This document shows, piece by piece, positions 1 through 5,005 of a stretch of DNA of 6,059 nt. The first letter of the stretch is position 1; each line of letters opens with the position of its first letter. The stretch lies in assembly GCA_050725495.1 (NCBI GenBank), contig JBOHHM010000149.1:1-6059 (forward strand), given 5' to 3'. The notes below the pieces were generated by a model. The model saw only the letters and a list, made by a program, of their open reading frames with translations. It was not told where the DNA came from and did not search any database. Both the position numbers and the translations under genes were made by a program. The DNA comes from JBOHHM01 sp050725495 (lineage in GTDB: Bacteria; Pseudomonadota; Gammaproteobacteria; Burkholderiales; Burkholderiaceae_C).

Positions 1-2
1 CC

Positions 3-155
3 TTTGTCACGCTGCACATCGACAACCTGCGCGGCGAGAATGCCCATCACCAGGCCGAGACCGTGTTCAAGGCCTTTGCCCGGGCCCTGCGCGCTGCGCT
101 CGAGCTCGATCCGCGCGCCGCCGGCACAATCCCCTCGACCAAGGGCTCGCTCTGA
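3..155 (+). CDS. hisB: Imidazoleglycerol-phosphate dehydratase, C-terminal end (partial)
   Basis: This is the last 50 codons of hisB; the gene is cut by the left edge of the window. HisB dehydrates imidazoleglycerol phosphate to imidazoleacetol phosphate in cytoplasmic histidine synthesis. The visible part has the typical HisB end: HIDNLRGENAHHQAE, in which the E-x-x-H-H segment contributes metal-binding residues, then FKAFARAL and the closing IPSTKGSL before TGA. The ending matches the short, dehydratase-only HisB of betaproteobacteria; whether a phosphatase domain is fused upstream cannot be seen. It is followed after 54 bases by hisH, its usual partner in the his cluster. Identification is by family motifs and is firm. 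Confidence 0.96.
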   Translation, partial: FVTLHIDNLRGENAHHQAETVFKAFARALRAALELDPRAAGTIPSTKGSL

Positions 156-209
156 ACATGTTGATGATCAAACAGGCCTCTGGCCCTCTCCAATAGGGCG
201 CAAGACGCT
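156..209 (+). repeat. Palindrome-rich hisB-hisH gap running into the hisH start
   Basis: The 54-base gap contains several short inverted repeats: TTGATGATCAA (161-171), GGCC TCT GGCC (175-185), and GCCCT (183-187) facing AGGGC (195-199) across a 7-base loop. A further pair, GCTAT (207-211) facing ATAGC (219-223), runs over the ATG of hisH into its first codons. The only Shine-Dalgarno-like tract for hisH, AGGG at 195-198, lies in the 3' arm of one hairpin and is 11 bases from the ATG. From memory this resembles a dispersed imperfect palindrome common in Comamonadaceae genomes, but I could not verify that here. Confidence 0.5.
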
Positions 210-893
210 ATGAAATCAATAGCAGCCAAAACTGTGGCCGTGGTGGACTACGGCATGGGCAACCTGCGTTCGGTGTCGCAGGCGGTGCAGGCCGCGGCCC
301 AGGGCAGCGCTTACCAGGTCCTCATCACCTCCCGGCCTGACGAGGTTCGGGCCGCCGAGCGCGTGGTCCTGCCGGGCCAGGGCGCGATGCCCGACTGCAT
401 GCGCGAGCTGCGCGAATCCGGTCTGCTGGAGTCGGTGCTGGAGGCGGCGACCGGCAAACCGCTGTTCGGCGTCTGCGTCGGCATGCAGATGCTGCTGGAC
501 CACAGTGCCGAGGGGCCCGAAGGCGTGGGAACCCAGGGCCTGGGACTGATCCACGGCGAAGTCCTCAAGTTCGATCTGGCCGGCAAGCTGCAGCCCGACG
601 GCAGCCGCTACAAGGTGCCGCAGATGGGCTGGAACCAGGTCTGGCAGGCCGACCACGGCCAGGGCCGCCACCCGGTCTGGGCCAGCGTGCCCGACGGCAG
701 CTACTTCTATTTCGTGCACAGCTTCTATGCCCGGCCGTCGGACGAGCGCCACAGCGCAGGACTGACCGACTACGGCGGCCGCTTTACGGCGGCGATTGCG
801 CGCGATAATATTTTTGCAACCCAATTCCATCCAGAAAAAAGCGCCGACCACGGTCTGACCCTTTACCGCAACTTCCTGCACTGGAACCCCTGA
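210..893 (+). CDS. hisH: Imidazole glycerol phosphate synthase subunit HisH (glutamine amidotransferase)
   Basis: The 227-residue protein is a class I glutamine amidotransferase. It releases ammonia from glutamine and passes it to HisF, which uses it to convert PRFAR into imidazoleglycerol phosphate and AICAR. Visible motifs are the N-terminal VAVVDYGMGNLRSV (9-22), the loop LPGQGAMPDCM (54-64), the nucleophile Cys89 in GVCVGMQ, PQMGWNQ (137-143), YFVHSFY (167-173), and the catalytic His207 and Glu209 in QFHPEKS. Length is near the family norm. The start is the ATG at 210, since no other in-frame start precedes the conserved VAVVDYG. This gives about six extra residues (MKSIAA) before the usual beginning, and those codons lie in a palindrome. 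Its partner hisF is two genes downstream, with hisA between. Confidence 0.97.
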   Translation: MKSIAAKTVAVVDYGMGNLRSVSQAVQAAAQGSAYQVLITSRPDEVRAAERVVLPGQGAMPDCMRELRESGLLESVLEAATGKPLFGVCVGMQMLLDHSAEGPEGVGTQGLGLIHGEVLKFDLAGKLQPDGSRYKVPQMGWNQVWQADHGQGRHPVWASVPDGSYFYFVHSFYARPSDERHSAGLTDYGGRFTAAIARDNIFATQFHPEKSADHGLTLYRNFLHWNP

Positions 894-918
894 TTCTTCC
901 CTCGCTGCCCACGGCATC

Positions 919-1662
919 ATGCTTCTCATTCCCGCGATTGATCTGAAAGACGGCCACTGCGTACGCCTCAAACAGGGCGATATGGCTCAGGCCACCACCT
1001 TTGGCGAAGACCCGGCCGCCATGGCCCAAAACTGGCTCGACCAGGGGGCTCGGCGGCTGCATCTGGTCGACCTCAACGGCGCCTTCGCCGGCACGCCCAA
1101 AAACTACGCCGCGATCAAGGCCATCCTCAAGGCGGTCGGCGACGAGGTTCCGGTGCAGCTCGGCGGTGGTATCCGCGACCTCGACACCATCGAGAAATAC
1201 ATCGATGGCGGCATCAGCTACGTCATCATCGGCACGGCGGCGGTCAAGAATCCGGGCTTCCTCAAGGACGCCTGCAGCGCCTTCGGCGGCCACATCATCG
1301 TGGGGCTCGACGCCAAGGACGGCAAGGTCGCCACCGACGGCTGGAGCAAGCTCACCGGCCACGAGGTCGTGGACCTGGGAAAGAAGTTCGAAGACTACGG
1401 CGTCGAATCGATCATCTACACCGACATCGGTCGCGACGGCATGCTCAGCGGCATCAACATCGACGCCACGGTCAAGCTTGCGCAGGCGCTCACCATTCCT
1501 GTGATCGCCTCGGGCGGCCTGTCCAACCTCGCCGACATCGAGAAACTCTGCGCGGTCGAAGCCGAAGGCGTCGAAGGCGTGATCTGCGGCCGCGCGATCT
1601 ACAGCGGTGATCTGGACTTTGCGAAGGCGCAGAGGCGGGCCGACGAACTCAATCGGGCGTGA
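919..1662 (+). CDS. hisA: ProFAR isomerase (phosphoribosylformimino-AICAR-phosphate isomerase)
   Basis: HisA is a 247-residue (beta/alpha)8 barrel that isomerises ProFAR to PRFAR by an Amadori rearrangement. The two expected catalytic aspartates are present: Asp8 in IPAIDLKDG, and Asp131 in VGLDAKDG. The two phosphate-binding halves typical of the HisA/HisF fold are seen at QLGGGIRD (80-87) and ASGGLSN (197-203), with YTDIGRDGM (167-175) between them. The ATG at 919 follows hisH by 25 bases and gives the standard N-terminus MLLIPAIDL. No purine-rich Shine-Dalgarno sequence is visible before it, so coupling to hisH translation is possible. The stop TGA is followed by a heptamer repeat element before hisF. 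Confidence 0.98.
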   Translation: MLLIPAIDLKDGHCVRLKQGDMAQATTFGEDPAAMAQNWLDQGARRLHLVDLNGAFAGTPKNYAAIKAILKAVGDEVPVQLGGGIRDLDTIEKYIDGGISYVIIGTAAVKNPGFLKDACSAFGGHIIVGLDAKDGKVATDGWSKLTGHEVVDLGKKFEDYGVESIIYTDIGRDGMLSGINIDATVKLAQALTIPVIASGGLSNLADIEKLCAVEAEGVEGVICGRAIYSGDLDFAKAQRRADELNRA

Positions 1663-1678
1663 GCGCGGCGGATTCAGG

Positions 1679-1755
1679 GCTGAGCGTTCGGCGCTGAGCG
1701 TGACAACCCGAAGGCCAACATACTCGTCTCCCGCGCTGAACGCCCAACGCTGAAC
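1679..1755 (+). repeat. Heptamer inverted-repeat element 1 (hisA-hisF gap)
   Basis: The left arm is three consecutive heptamers, CTGAGCG, TTCGGCG and CTGAGCG (1680-1700), followed by TGACA. The right arm is three heptamers of opposite sense, CGCTGAA, CGCCCAA and CGCTGAA (1734-1754). Positions 1679-1702 and 1732-1755 can pair with 18 of 24 Watson-Crick pairs plus one G-T, around a 29-base loop. Most mismatches fall at the same position of each heptamer, as expected for degenerate repeat units. The element fills most of the 107-base gap and ends 14 bases before the hisF ATG. It shares its skeleton with the elements after tatA and tatC. Confidence 0.8.
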
Positions 1756-1769
1756 TCCAAACCTCTCCC

Positions 1770-2570
1770 ATGCTTGCCAAACGAATCATCCCCTGCCTCG
1801 ACGTCACCGGCGGCCGCGTGGTCAAGGGTGTCAATTTCGTCGAACTGCGCGACGCCGGCGATCCGGTGGAAATCGCCGCCCGCTACAACGAGCAGGGCGC
1901 CGACGAACTCACGTTTCTCGACATCACGGCCACCTCCGACGGGCGCGACCTGATCCTGCCCATCATCGAGGCCGTGGCCAGCCAGGTCTTCATTCCGCTG
2001 ACGGTGGGCGGCGGCGTGCGCACGGTCGACGACGTGCGCCGCCTGCTCAACGCCGGGGCTGACAAGACCAGTTTCAACTCGGCCGCCATTGCCAACCCGC
2101 AGGTGATTGCCGACGCCTCCGCGAAGTACGGCGCCCAGTGCATCGTGGTCGCGATTGACGCCAAGCGTCGGTCCGACGCGGACGCCAGGCGCCTGACGCC
2201 AGACGGACGCGAAATCGGCCCCGGCTGGGACGTCTACAGCCACGGTGGGCGCAAGAACACGGGGCTGGACGCCGTGGCCTGGGCGAGCGAGATGGCGCGG
2301 CGCGGCGCCGGCGAAATCCTGCTGACCAGCATGGACCGCGACGGCACCAAGGCCGGCTTCGATCTGGCGCTCACGCGCGCCGTCAGCGATGCGGTCAGCG
2401 TGCCGGTGATCGCCTCGGGCGGCGTGGGCAATCTCGACCACCTGGCCGACGGCATTCAGCAGGGCGGCGCCGACGCCGTGCTGGCCGCCAGCATCTTCCA
2501 CTACGGCGAGTACACCGTGGCCCAGGCCAAGGCCAGAATGCGCGAGCGCGGCATCCCGGTGCGGATTTAG
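1770..2570 (+). CDS. hisF: Imidazole glycerol phosphate synthase subunit HisF (cyclase)
   Basis: HisF is a 266-residue (beta/alpha)8 barrel that joins PRFAR with ammonia from HisH, giving imidazoleglycerol phosphate and AICAR. The N-terminus MLAKRIIPCLDV carries catalytic Asp11, and the second catalytic residue is Asp130 in VVAIDAKR. Phosphate-binding loops appear at VGGGVRT (89-95) and ASGGVGN (215-221), with LTSMDRDGTK (185-194) between. Length and ends are standard. The upstream 14 bases are pyrimidine-rich, with no Shine-Dalgarno sequence, and follow the heptamer element. This gene is therefore less tightly spaced than its neighbours: 107 bases from hisA but only 14 bases to hisI. Confidence 0.98.
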   Translation: MLAKRIIPCLDVTGGRVVKGVNFVELRDAGDPVEIAARYNEQGADELTFLDITATSDGRDLILPIIEAVASQVFIPLTVGGGVRTVDDVRRLLNAGADKTSFNSAAIANPQVIADASAKYGAQCIVVAIDAKRRSDADARRLTPDGREIGPGWDVYSHGGRKNTGLDAVAWASEMARRGAGEILLTSMDRDGTKAGFDLALTRAVSDAVSVPVIASGGVGNLDHLADGIQQGGADAVLAASIFHYGEYTVAQAKARMRERGIPVRI

Positions 2571-2600
2571 CCGACAATTCGCTCATGGACTGGCTAAATC
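2564..2600 (+). promoter_or_regulatory. Perfect 9-bp inverted repeat spanning the hisF stop and hisI start
   Basis: GATTTAGCC (2564-2572) is exactly complementary to GGCTAAATC (2592-2600), with a 19-base spacer. The left arm contains the hisF stop codon TAG. The spacer contains the hisI ATG (2585-2587), so in mRNA the start codon would sit in the loop. No Shine-Dalgarno sequence is visible here. The symmetry is seen directly; a role in translational coupling or mRNA processing is inference. The spacer also holds GACAAT (2573-2578), which resembles a -10 box, but no matching -35 was found. Confidence 0.55.
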
Positions 2601-2974
2601 AAGTCAAGTGGGACGCGCAGGGCCTGATTCCGGTGATTGCGCAGGAAGTCGGCAGCAACGACGTGCTGATGTTCGCCTGGATGAACCGCGAGGCCCTGCA
2701 AAAAACGGCTGAACTCGGCCGCGCCGTGTACTACAGCCGCTCGCGCGGCAAGCTCTGGTTCAAGGGCGAGGAGTCCGGCCATGTCCAGACCGTGCACGAA
2801 ATCCGCATGGACTGCGACAACGATGTGCTGCTGCTCAGGGTCACGCAGCTAGGCCATGAGCCCGCCATCGCCTGCCATACCGGCCGCCACAGCTGCTTTT
2901 TCAATCTCTACCGCAACGGGGCGTGGGAGATCACCGAGCCCGTCCTGAAAGACCCTGAGTCCATCTACAAATAA
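2585..2974 (+). CDS. hisI: Phosphoribosyl-AMP cyclohydrolase
   Basis: HisI opens the adenine ring of phosphoribosyl-AMP to give ProFAR, the third step of the pathway. The 129-residue protein is the stand-alone cyclohydrolase, without a HisE domain. The metal sites are clear: MDCDND (75-80) supplies Asp76, Asp78 and Asp80 for magnesium and Cys77 for zinc, and ACHTGRHSC (96-104) supplies the further zinc ligands Cys97 and Cys104. FAWMNREAL (30-38) and YYSRSRGKLWFKGE (49-62) are also family signatures. The ATG at 2585 gives the usual short N-terminal lead and is 14 bases after hisF. The gene ends in TAA four bases before the hisE ATG, consistent with coupled translation. Confidence 0.97.
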   Translation: MDWLNQVKWDAQGLIPVIAQEVGSNDVLMFAWMNREALQKTAELGRAVYYSRSRGKLWFKGEESGHVQTVHEIRMDCDNDVLLLRVTQLGHEPAIACHTGRHSCFFNLYRNGAWEITEPVLKDPESIYK

Positions 2975-2978
2975 GCGC

Positions 2979-3347
2979 ATGTCTTCACAGGATTCCCTGG
3001 CCCGTCTGGCCGCCGTGATCGAGAGCCGCAAGCCGCACAACGGCGGCGACCCCGACAAAAGCTATGTGGCGCGCCTGCTGCACCAGGGGCCGGACGCGTT
3101 TCTCAAGAAGATCGGTGAGGAAGCGACCGAGGTCGTGATGGCGGCCAAGGATGCCGAGCATGGCGGCGACCGGGCGAAGATCGTCAACGAGGTGGCCGAC
3201 CTGTGGTTTCACTGCATGATTGCGCTGGCGCACTATGGCTTGACGCCGGCCGCCGTGATCGCCGAGCTCGAACGCCGCGAAGGCACCAGCGGCATCGAGG
3301 AAAAAGCCCTGCGCAAGGCGCAGCATCGCGAAGCCCACAACGACTGA
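2979..3347 (+). CDS. hisE: Phosphoribosyl-ATP pyrophosphatase
   Basis: HisE hydrolyses phosphoribosyl-ATP to phosphoribosyl-AMP and pyrophosphate, the second step of histidine synthesis, feeding HisI. The 122-residue all-alpha protein belongs to the MazG-like pyrophosphohydrolase superfamily. The metal-binding pattern is visible as KKIGEEATEVV (43-53, with Glu47, Glu48 and Glu51) and EVADLWFH (71-78, with Glu71 and Asp74). The segment KSYVARLLHQGPDAFLKK (27-44) is typical. The gene begins four bases after hisI and has no clear Shine-Dalgarno sequence, so it probably depends on hisI translation. The N-terminus is about ten residues longer than minimal HisE proteins, as is common in this group. 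Confidence 0.97.
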   Translation: MSSQDSLARLAAVIESRKPHNGGDPDKSYVARLLHQGPDAFLKKIGEEATEVVMAAKDAEHGGDRAKIVNEVADLWFHCMIALAHYGLTPAAVIAELERREGTSGIEEKALRKAQHREAHND

Positions 3348-3355
3348 GATCAGCC

Positions 3356-3736
3356 GTGAGCGCCAGCGCTGAGCAACTCGAATCGCTGCAAACCGTCGGC
3401 TGGATCAGCTACCTGCTGCACCTGGTCGTGGCGGTTGGCGCCGTGTTGCCGGGGGCGCAGGCGTCGGTCACGCTGCTGCTGGTGGCACTGGTGCTCGATC
3501 TGGTGAAGAAAAGCGATGCCGAGGGCAACTGGCAGGCCTCGCATTTCAGCTGGCGCATCCGCTCGGTGCTCTGGGCCGGCTTGCTCTACCTCGTGACCCT
3601 GCCCCTGTGGCTGCTGTTGCTGGCGCCTGGCTGGCTGGCCTGGGGCCTTATTTCCATCTGGTTCCTCTACCGCATCGTCAAGGGCATGGTGCACATGAAC
3701 CGTCAACAAGCCATGGAGCCCACAAGTGTCGGCTGA
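3356..3736 (+). CDS. DUF4870-like small membrane protein
   Basis: This is a 126-residue hydrophobic protein of unknown function. Membrane segments are apparent at about 15-31, 36-50, 69-90 and 92-108. Between the second and third is the polar loop KKSDAEGNWQASHFSWRIRS; the HF-W-IR pattern is typical of DUF4870 proteins. I chose the GTG at 3356. The frame is open further upstream, but that part overlaps hisE in another frame and reads as arginine-rich, low-complexity shadow. TGAG at 3345-3348 gives a weak Shine-Dalgarno sequence. The gene starts 8 bases after hisE and overlaps the HIT gene by 11 bases, so it is probably in the same operon. Its function cannot be deduced from its histidine neighbours. 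Confidence 0.85.
   Translation: MSASAEQLESLQTVGWISYLLHLVVAVGAVLPGAQASVTLLLVALVLDLVKKSDAEGNWQASHFSWRIRSVLWAGLLYLVTLPLWLLLLAPGWLAWGLISIWFLYRIVKGMVHMNRQQAMEPTSVG
3715..3718 (+). promoter_or_regulatory. Ribosome binding site of the HIT-family gene
   Basis: GGAG lies 7 bases before the GTG at 3726, which is ideal Shine-Dalgarno spacing. It lies inside the end of the preceding coding region and supports the GTG start and an independent initiation despite the 11-base overlap. Confidence 0.7.
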
Positions 3737-4085
3737 TCCCCACTGCATTTTCTGCAAAATCATCGAAGGCAAGATCCCTTCCCAGAAGGTCTACGAAGAC
3801 GACGAAATCCTCGTTTTCAACGATATCCGCCCTTGGGCACCGGTCCATTTCCTCATGGTTCCCAAGTTCCATATCCCGTCCATGGCGCAGGTCGGACCGG
3901 AACACGCGGACCTGCTGGGGCGCATGATGGCGCTGGCGCCCAAGCTGGCGTTCCAGGAGGGCGCCCGGCCCTATCCGGCCGGCGGATTCCGCATCATGGT
4001 CAACACCGGCGCCGAAGGCGGGCAGGAAGTCCAGCACCTGCATTTTCACGTCATCGGCGGGCCGCGTCCCTGGCTAAAGGGTTGA
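3726..4085 (+). CDS. hinT: HIT-family nucleotide hydrolase (HINT-like)
   Basis: This 119-residue protein is a histidine-triad hydrolase of the HINT branch. Family members cleave nucleoside phosphoramidates and adenylated substrates such as aminoacyl-adenylates. The signature triad is HLHFHVIGG, with His104, His106 and His108; His106 is expected to be the nucleophile. The N-terminal CIFCKIIEGKIPS (7-19) carries a Cys7-x-x-Cys10 pair, which in some HIT proteins binds zinc with downstream histidines. FNDIRPWAPVHFLMVPK (31-47) is also standard. It starts at GTG (3726), supported by the upstream GGAG, and overlaps the preceding gene by 11 bases. Its place between his and tat genes recurs in related bacteria (my recollection). 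The exact substrate is unknown. Confidence 0.95.
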   Translation: MSADPHCIFCKIIEGKIPSQKVYEDDEILVFNDIRPWAPVHFLMVPKFHIPSMAQVGPEHADLLGRMMALAPKLAFQEGARPYPAGGFRIMVNTGAEGGQEVQHLHFHVIGGPRPWLKG

Positions 4086-4154
4086 TGCCCTCGGGGTTAA
4101 TCCCGGCCTGGCACGCCACCCACTAAAATCAGGTCCATTCGTTAGGAGTACTCC
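4086..4154 (+). promoter_or_regulatory. tatA leader with possible promoter and small hairpin
   Basis: This 69-base gap holds a short hairpin: CGGG (4092-4095) pairs with CCCG (4102-4105), extendable by G-T pairs, around a TTAA loop. It has no following T-run, so it is not a convincing terminator. TAAAAT at 4124-4129 could be a sigma-70 type -10 box, 26 bases before the ATG, but I found no good -35 at 16-18 bases. The promoter is therefore tentative. Confidence 0.3.
4144..4148 (+). promoter_or_regulatory. Strong ribosome binding site of tatA
   Basis: AGGAG lies 6 bases before the tatA ATG. It is the strongest Shine-Dalgarno sequence in the window. This fits the known need for TatA in excess over TatB and TatC. 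Confidence 0.8.
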
Positions 4155-4400
4155 ATGGGTTCGTTTTCCATTTGGCACTGGCTGGTCGTGCTGTTGATCG
4201 TTGTCCTGGTGTTCGGCACCAAGAAGCTCAAGAACATCGGCACCGACCTCGGCAGCGCCGTCAAGGGCTTCAAGGACGGCATGAAGGACGGCTCTGCGTC
4301 CGCGCCCGAGGAAAAACCGGCCGCGCCGGCCGGGCAGGTGACCAATGCGACGGCTTCCGAGAAGGCCACGATCGACGTCGAAGCCAAGCAAAAGAGTTAA
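4155..4400 (+). CDS. tatA: Sec-independent protein translocase subunit TatA
   Basis: TatA oligomerises at the TatBC-substrate complex and enables folded proteins with twin-arginine signal peptides to cross the inner membrane. The 81-residue protein has the standard layout: a short N-terminus, one membrane helix at about residues 6-20, the Phe20-Gly21 hinge (VFGTKKLKNIG), an amphipathic helix to about residue 42, and a polar, disordered tail rich in Ala, Pro, Glu and Lys. The start follows a clear AGGAG. It is the first tat gene, 69 bases after the HIT gene, and is separated from tatB by an 87-base gap filled by heptamer element 2. Confidence 0.97.
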   Translation: MGSFSIWHWLVVLLIVVLVFGTKKLKNIGTDLGSAVKGFKDGMKDGSASAPEEKPAAPAGQVTNATASEKATIDVEAKQKS

Positions 4401-4412
4401 GCGGTCGGGGAG

Positions 4413-4475
4413 GTTGAGCGTTCGGCGTTGAGCGTTGAGCGTGAAATGGCCTTCCGGATTCGCTGAACGCTGAAC
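4413..4475 (+). repeat. Heptamer inverted-repeat element 2 (tatA-tatB gap)
   Basis: The left arm has four heptamers in register: TTGAGCG, TTCGGCG, TTGAGCG and TTGAGCG (4414-4441), then TGAAA. After a spacer, the right arm has two units, CGCTGAA twice (4461-4474), plus a C. GTTGAGCGTTGAGCG (4427-4441) and 4461-4475 can pair at 13 of 15 positions; the two mismatches are the central G-G of each unit. It differs from element 1 mainly by one extra left heptamer and one fewer right heptamer. It lies 12 bases before the tatB ATG and leaves no Shine-Dalgarno sequence for tatB. Confidence 0.82.
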
Positions 4476-4487
4476 ACGCAAACTCGA

Positions 4488-4952
4488 ATGATTGATCTCG
4501 GTATTTCCAAGATGGCGCTGATCGGCGCGGTGGCACTCCTCGTCATCGGGCCGGAGAAGCTGCCGCGCGTGGCCCGCACGGTCGGCGCCCTGCTGGGCAA
4601 GGCGCAGCGCTATGTGAATGACGTCAAAGCCGAGGTCAACCGATCCATGGAGCTCGATGAGCTCAGGAAAATGAAGGACACGGTCGAAAGCGCCGCGCGC
4701 GACGTGGAAACCTCGATCCAGACCAGCGCCAGCGACTTCGAGAAGCAATGGGCTGAAACCACGGGCGCGGCCTCTGAGGCCTTGTCCGGGGAGTCGCTTG
4801 CGGTGTATCCCGAGTACCGGCACCCGCGCAAGAAATGGCGCCTCAAGCAGGGAGCCATGCCGCAGTGGTACAAGGCCCGCACGGGCGTGCGCACCAAGGC
4901 GCTGTCAGGCGCGGCCCGGGTGGCCCGTTACCGCCCGCAAAGACTCAATTAA
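4488..4952 (+). CDS. tatB: Sec-independent protein translocase subunit TatB
   Basis: TatB works with TatC as the receptor complex for twin-arginine signal peptides. The 154-residue protein has one N-terminal membrane helix (about 5-20), the hinge Gly21-Pro22 in VIGPEKLPRVART, an amphipathic helix, a predicted coiled or helical acidic region (about 50-95), and a basic C-terminal tail with RHPRKKWRLKQG (111-122) and QWYKARTG (126-133). The start MIDLGISKMALIG fits betaproteobacterial TatB; position 8 is Lys where E. coli TatB has Glu. The tail is characteristic of Burkholderiales (recollection). Translation begins after heptamer element 2, without a visible Shine-Dalgarno sequence. Confidence 0.95.
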   Translation: MIDLGISKMALIGAVALLVIGPEKLPRVARTVGALLGKAQRYVNDVKAEVNRSMELDELRKMKDTVESAARDVETSIQTSASDFEKQWAETTGAASEALSGESLAVYPEYRHPRKKWRLKQGAMPQWYKARTGVRTKALSGAARVARYRPQRLN

Positions 4953-4999
4953 TTGGCTGTCGCCTCGAAAGCATTTGTGGGTGTGACCCCCAATTGATT
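4947..4999 (+). repeat. Nested palindrome across the tatB stop and tatB-tatC gap
   Basis: AATTAATTGG (4947-4956), which includes the tatB stop TAA, can pair with CCAATTGATT (4990-4999) with one G-T wobble. Inside the loop is a second hairpin: GGGT (4979-4982), GTG, ACCC (4986-4989), flanked by TTG and CAA (4975-4977, 4991-4993), which compete with the outer stem. The GGGT-GTG-ACCCCCAATTG core resembles REP-type palindromes of the GGGGTCNGACCCC kind. That resemblance is by eye only. Confidence 0.45.
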
Positions 5000-5005
5000 T
5001 GCACC

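Noticed and set aside
216..971. Long minus-strand open frame opposite hisH
   Set aside because: The opposite strand has a clear HisH with catalytic residues; the antisense product has no recognisable motif and reflects high-GC codon bias.
1674..2501. 275-codon minus-strand open frame opposite hisF
   Set aside because: It is a shadow of the HisF coding frame in high-GC DNA; its product is His/Ala/Gly-rich without family features.
3203..3355. Upstream extension of the DUF4870-like gene
   Set aside because: It overlaps hisE in another frame and translates to an arginine-rich, non-conserved stretch; the GTG at 3356 gives a sensible N-terminus.
4106..4122. Sigma-54 promoter (TGGCAC) before tatA
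   Set aside because: The -24-like TGGCAC is present, but the required GC-containing -12 element (TTGCA-like) is absent at the right spacing.
4085..4126. 13-codon open frame (MPSGLIPAWHATH) overlapping the HIT gene stop, before tatA
   Set aside because: It is too short to judge, has no ribosome binding site and no sign of conservation; an upstream regulatory peptide is possible but unsupported.
4835..5005. Upstream extension of tatC
   Set aside because: It overlaps the conserved basic tail of TatB and lies outside the conserved TatC N-terminus; the ATG at 5006 is the better start.
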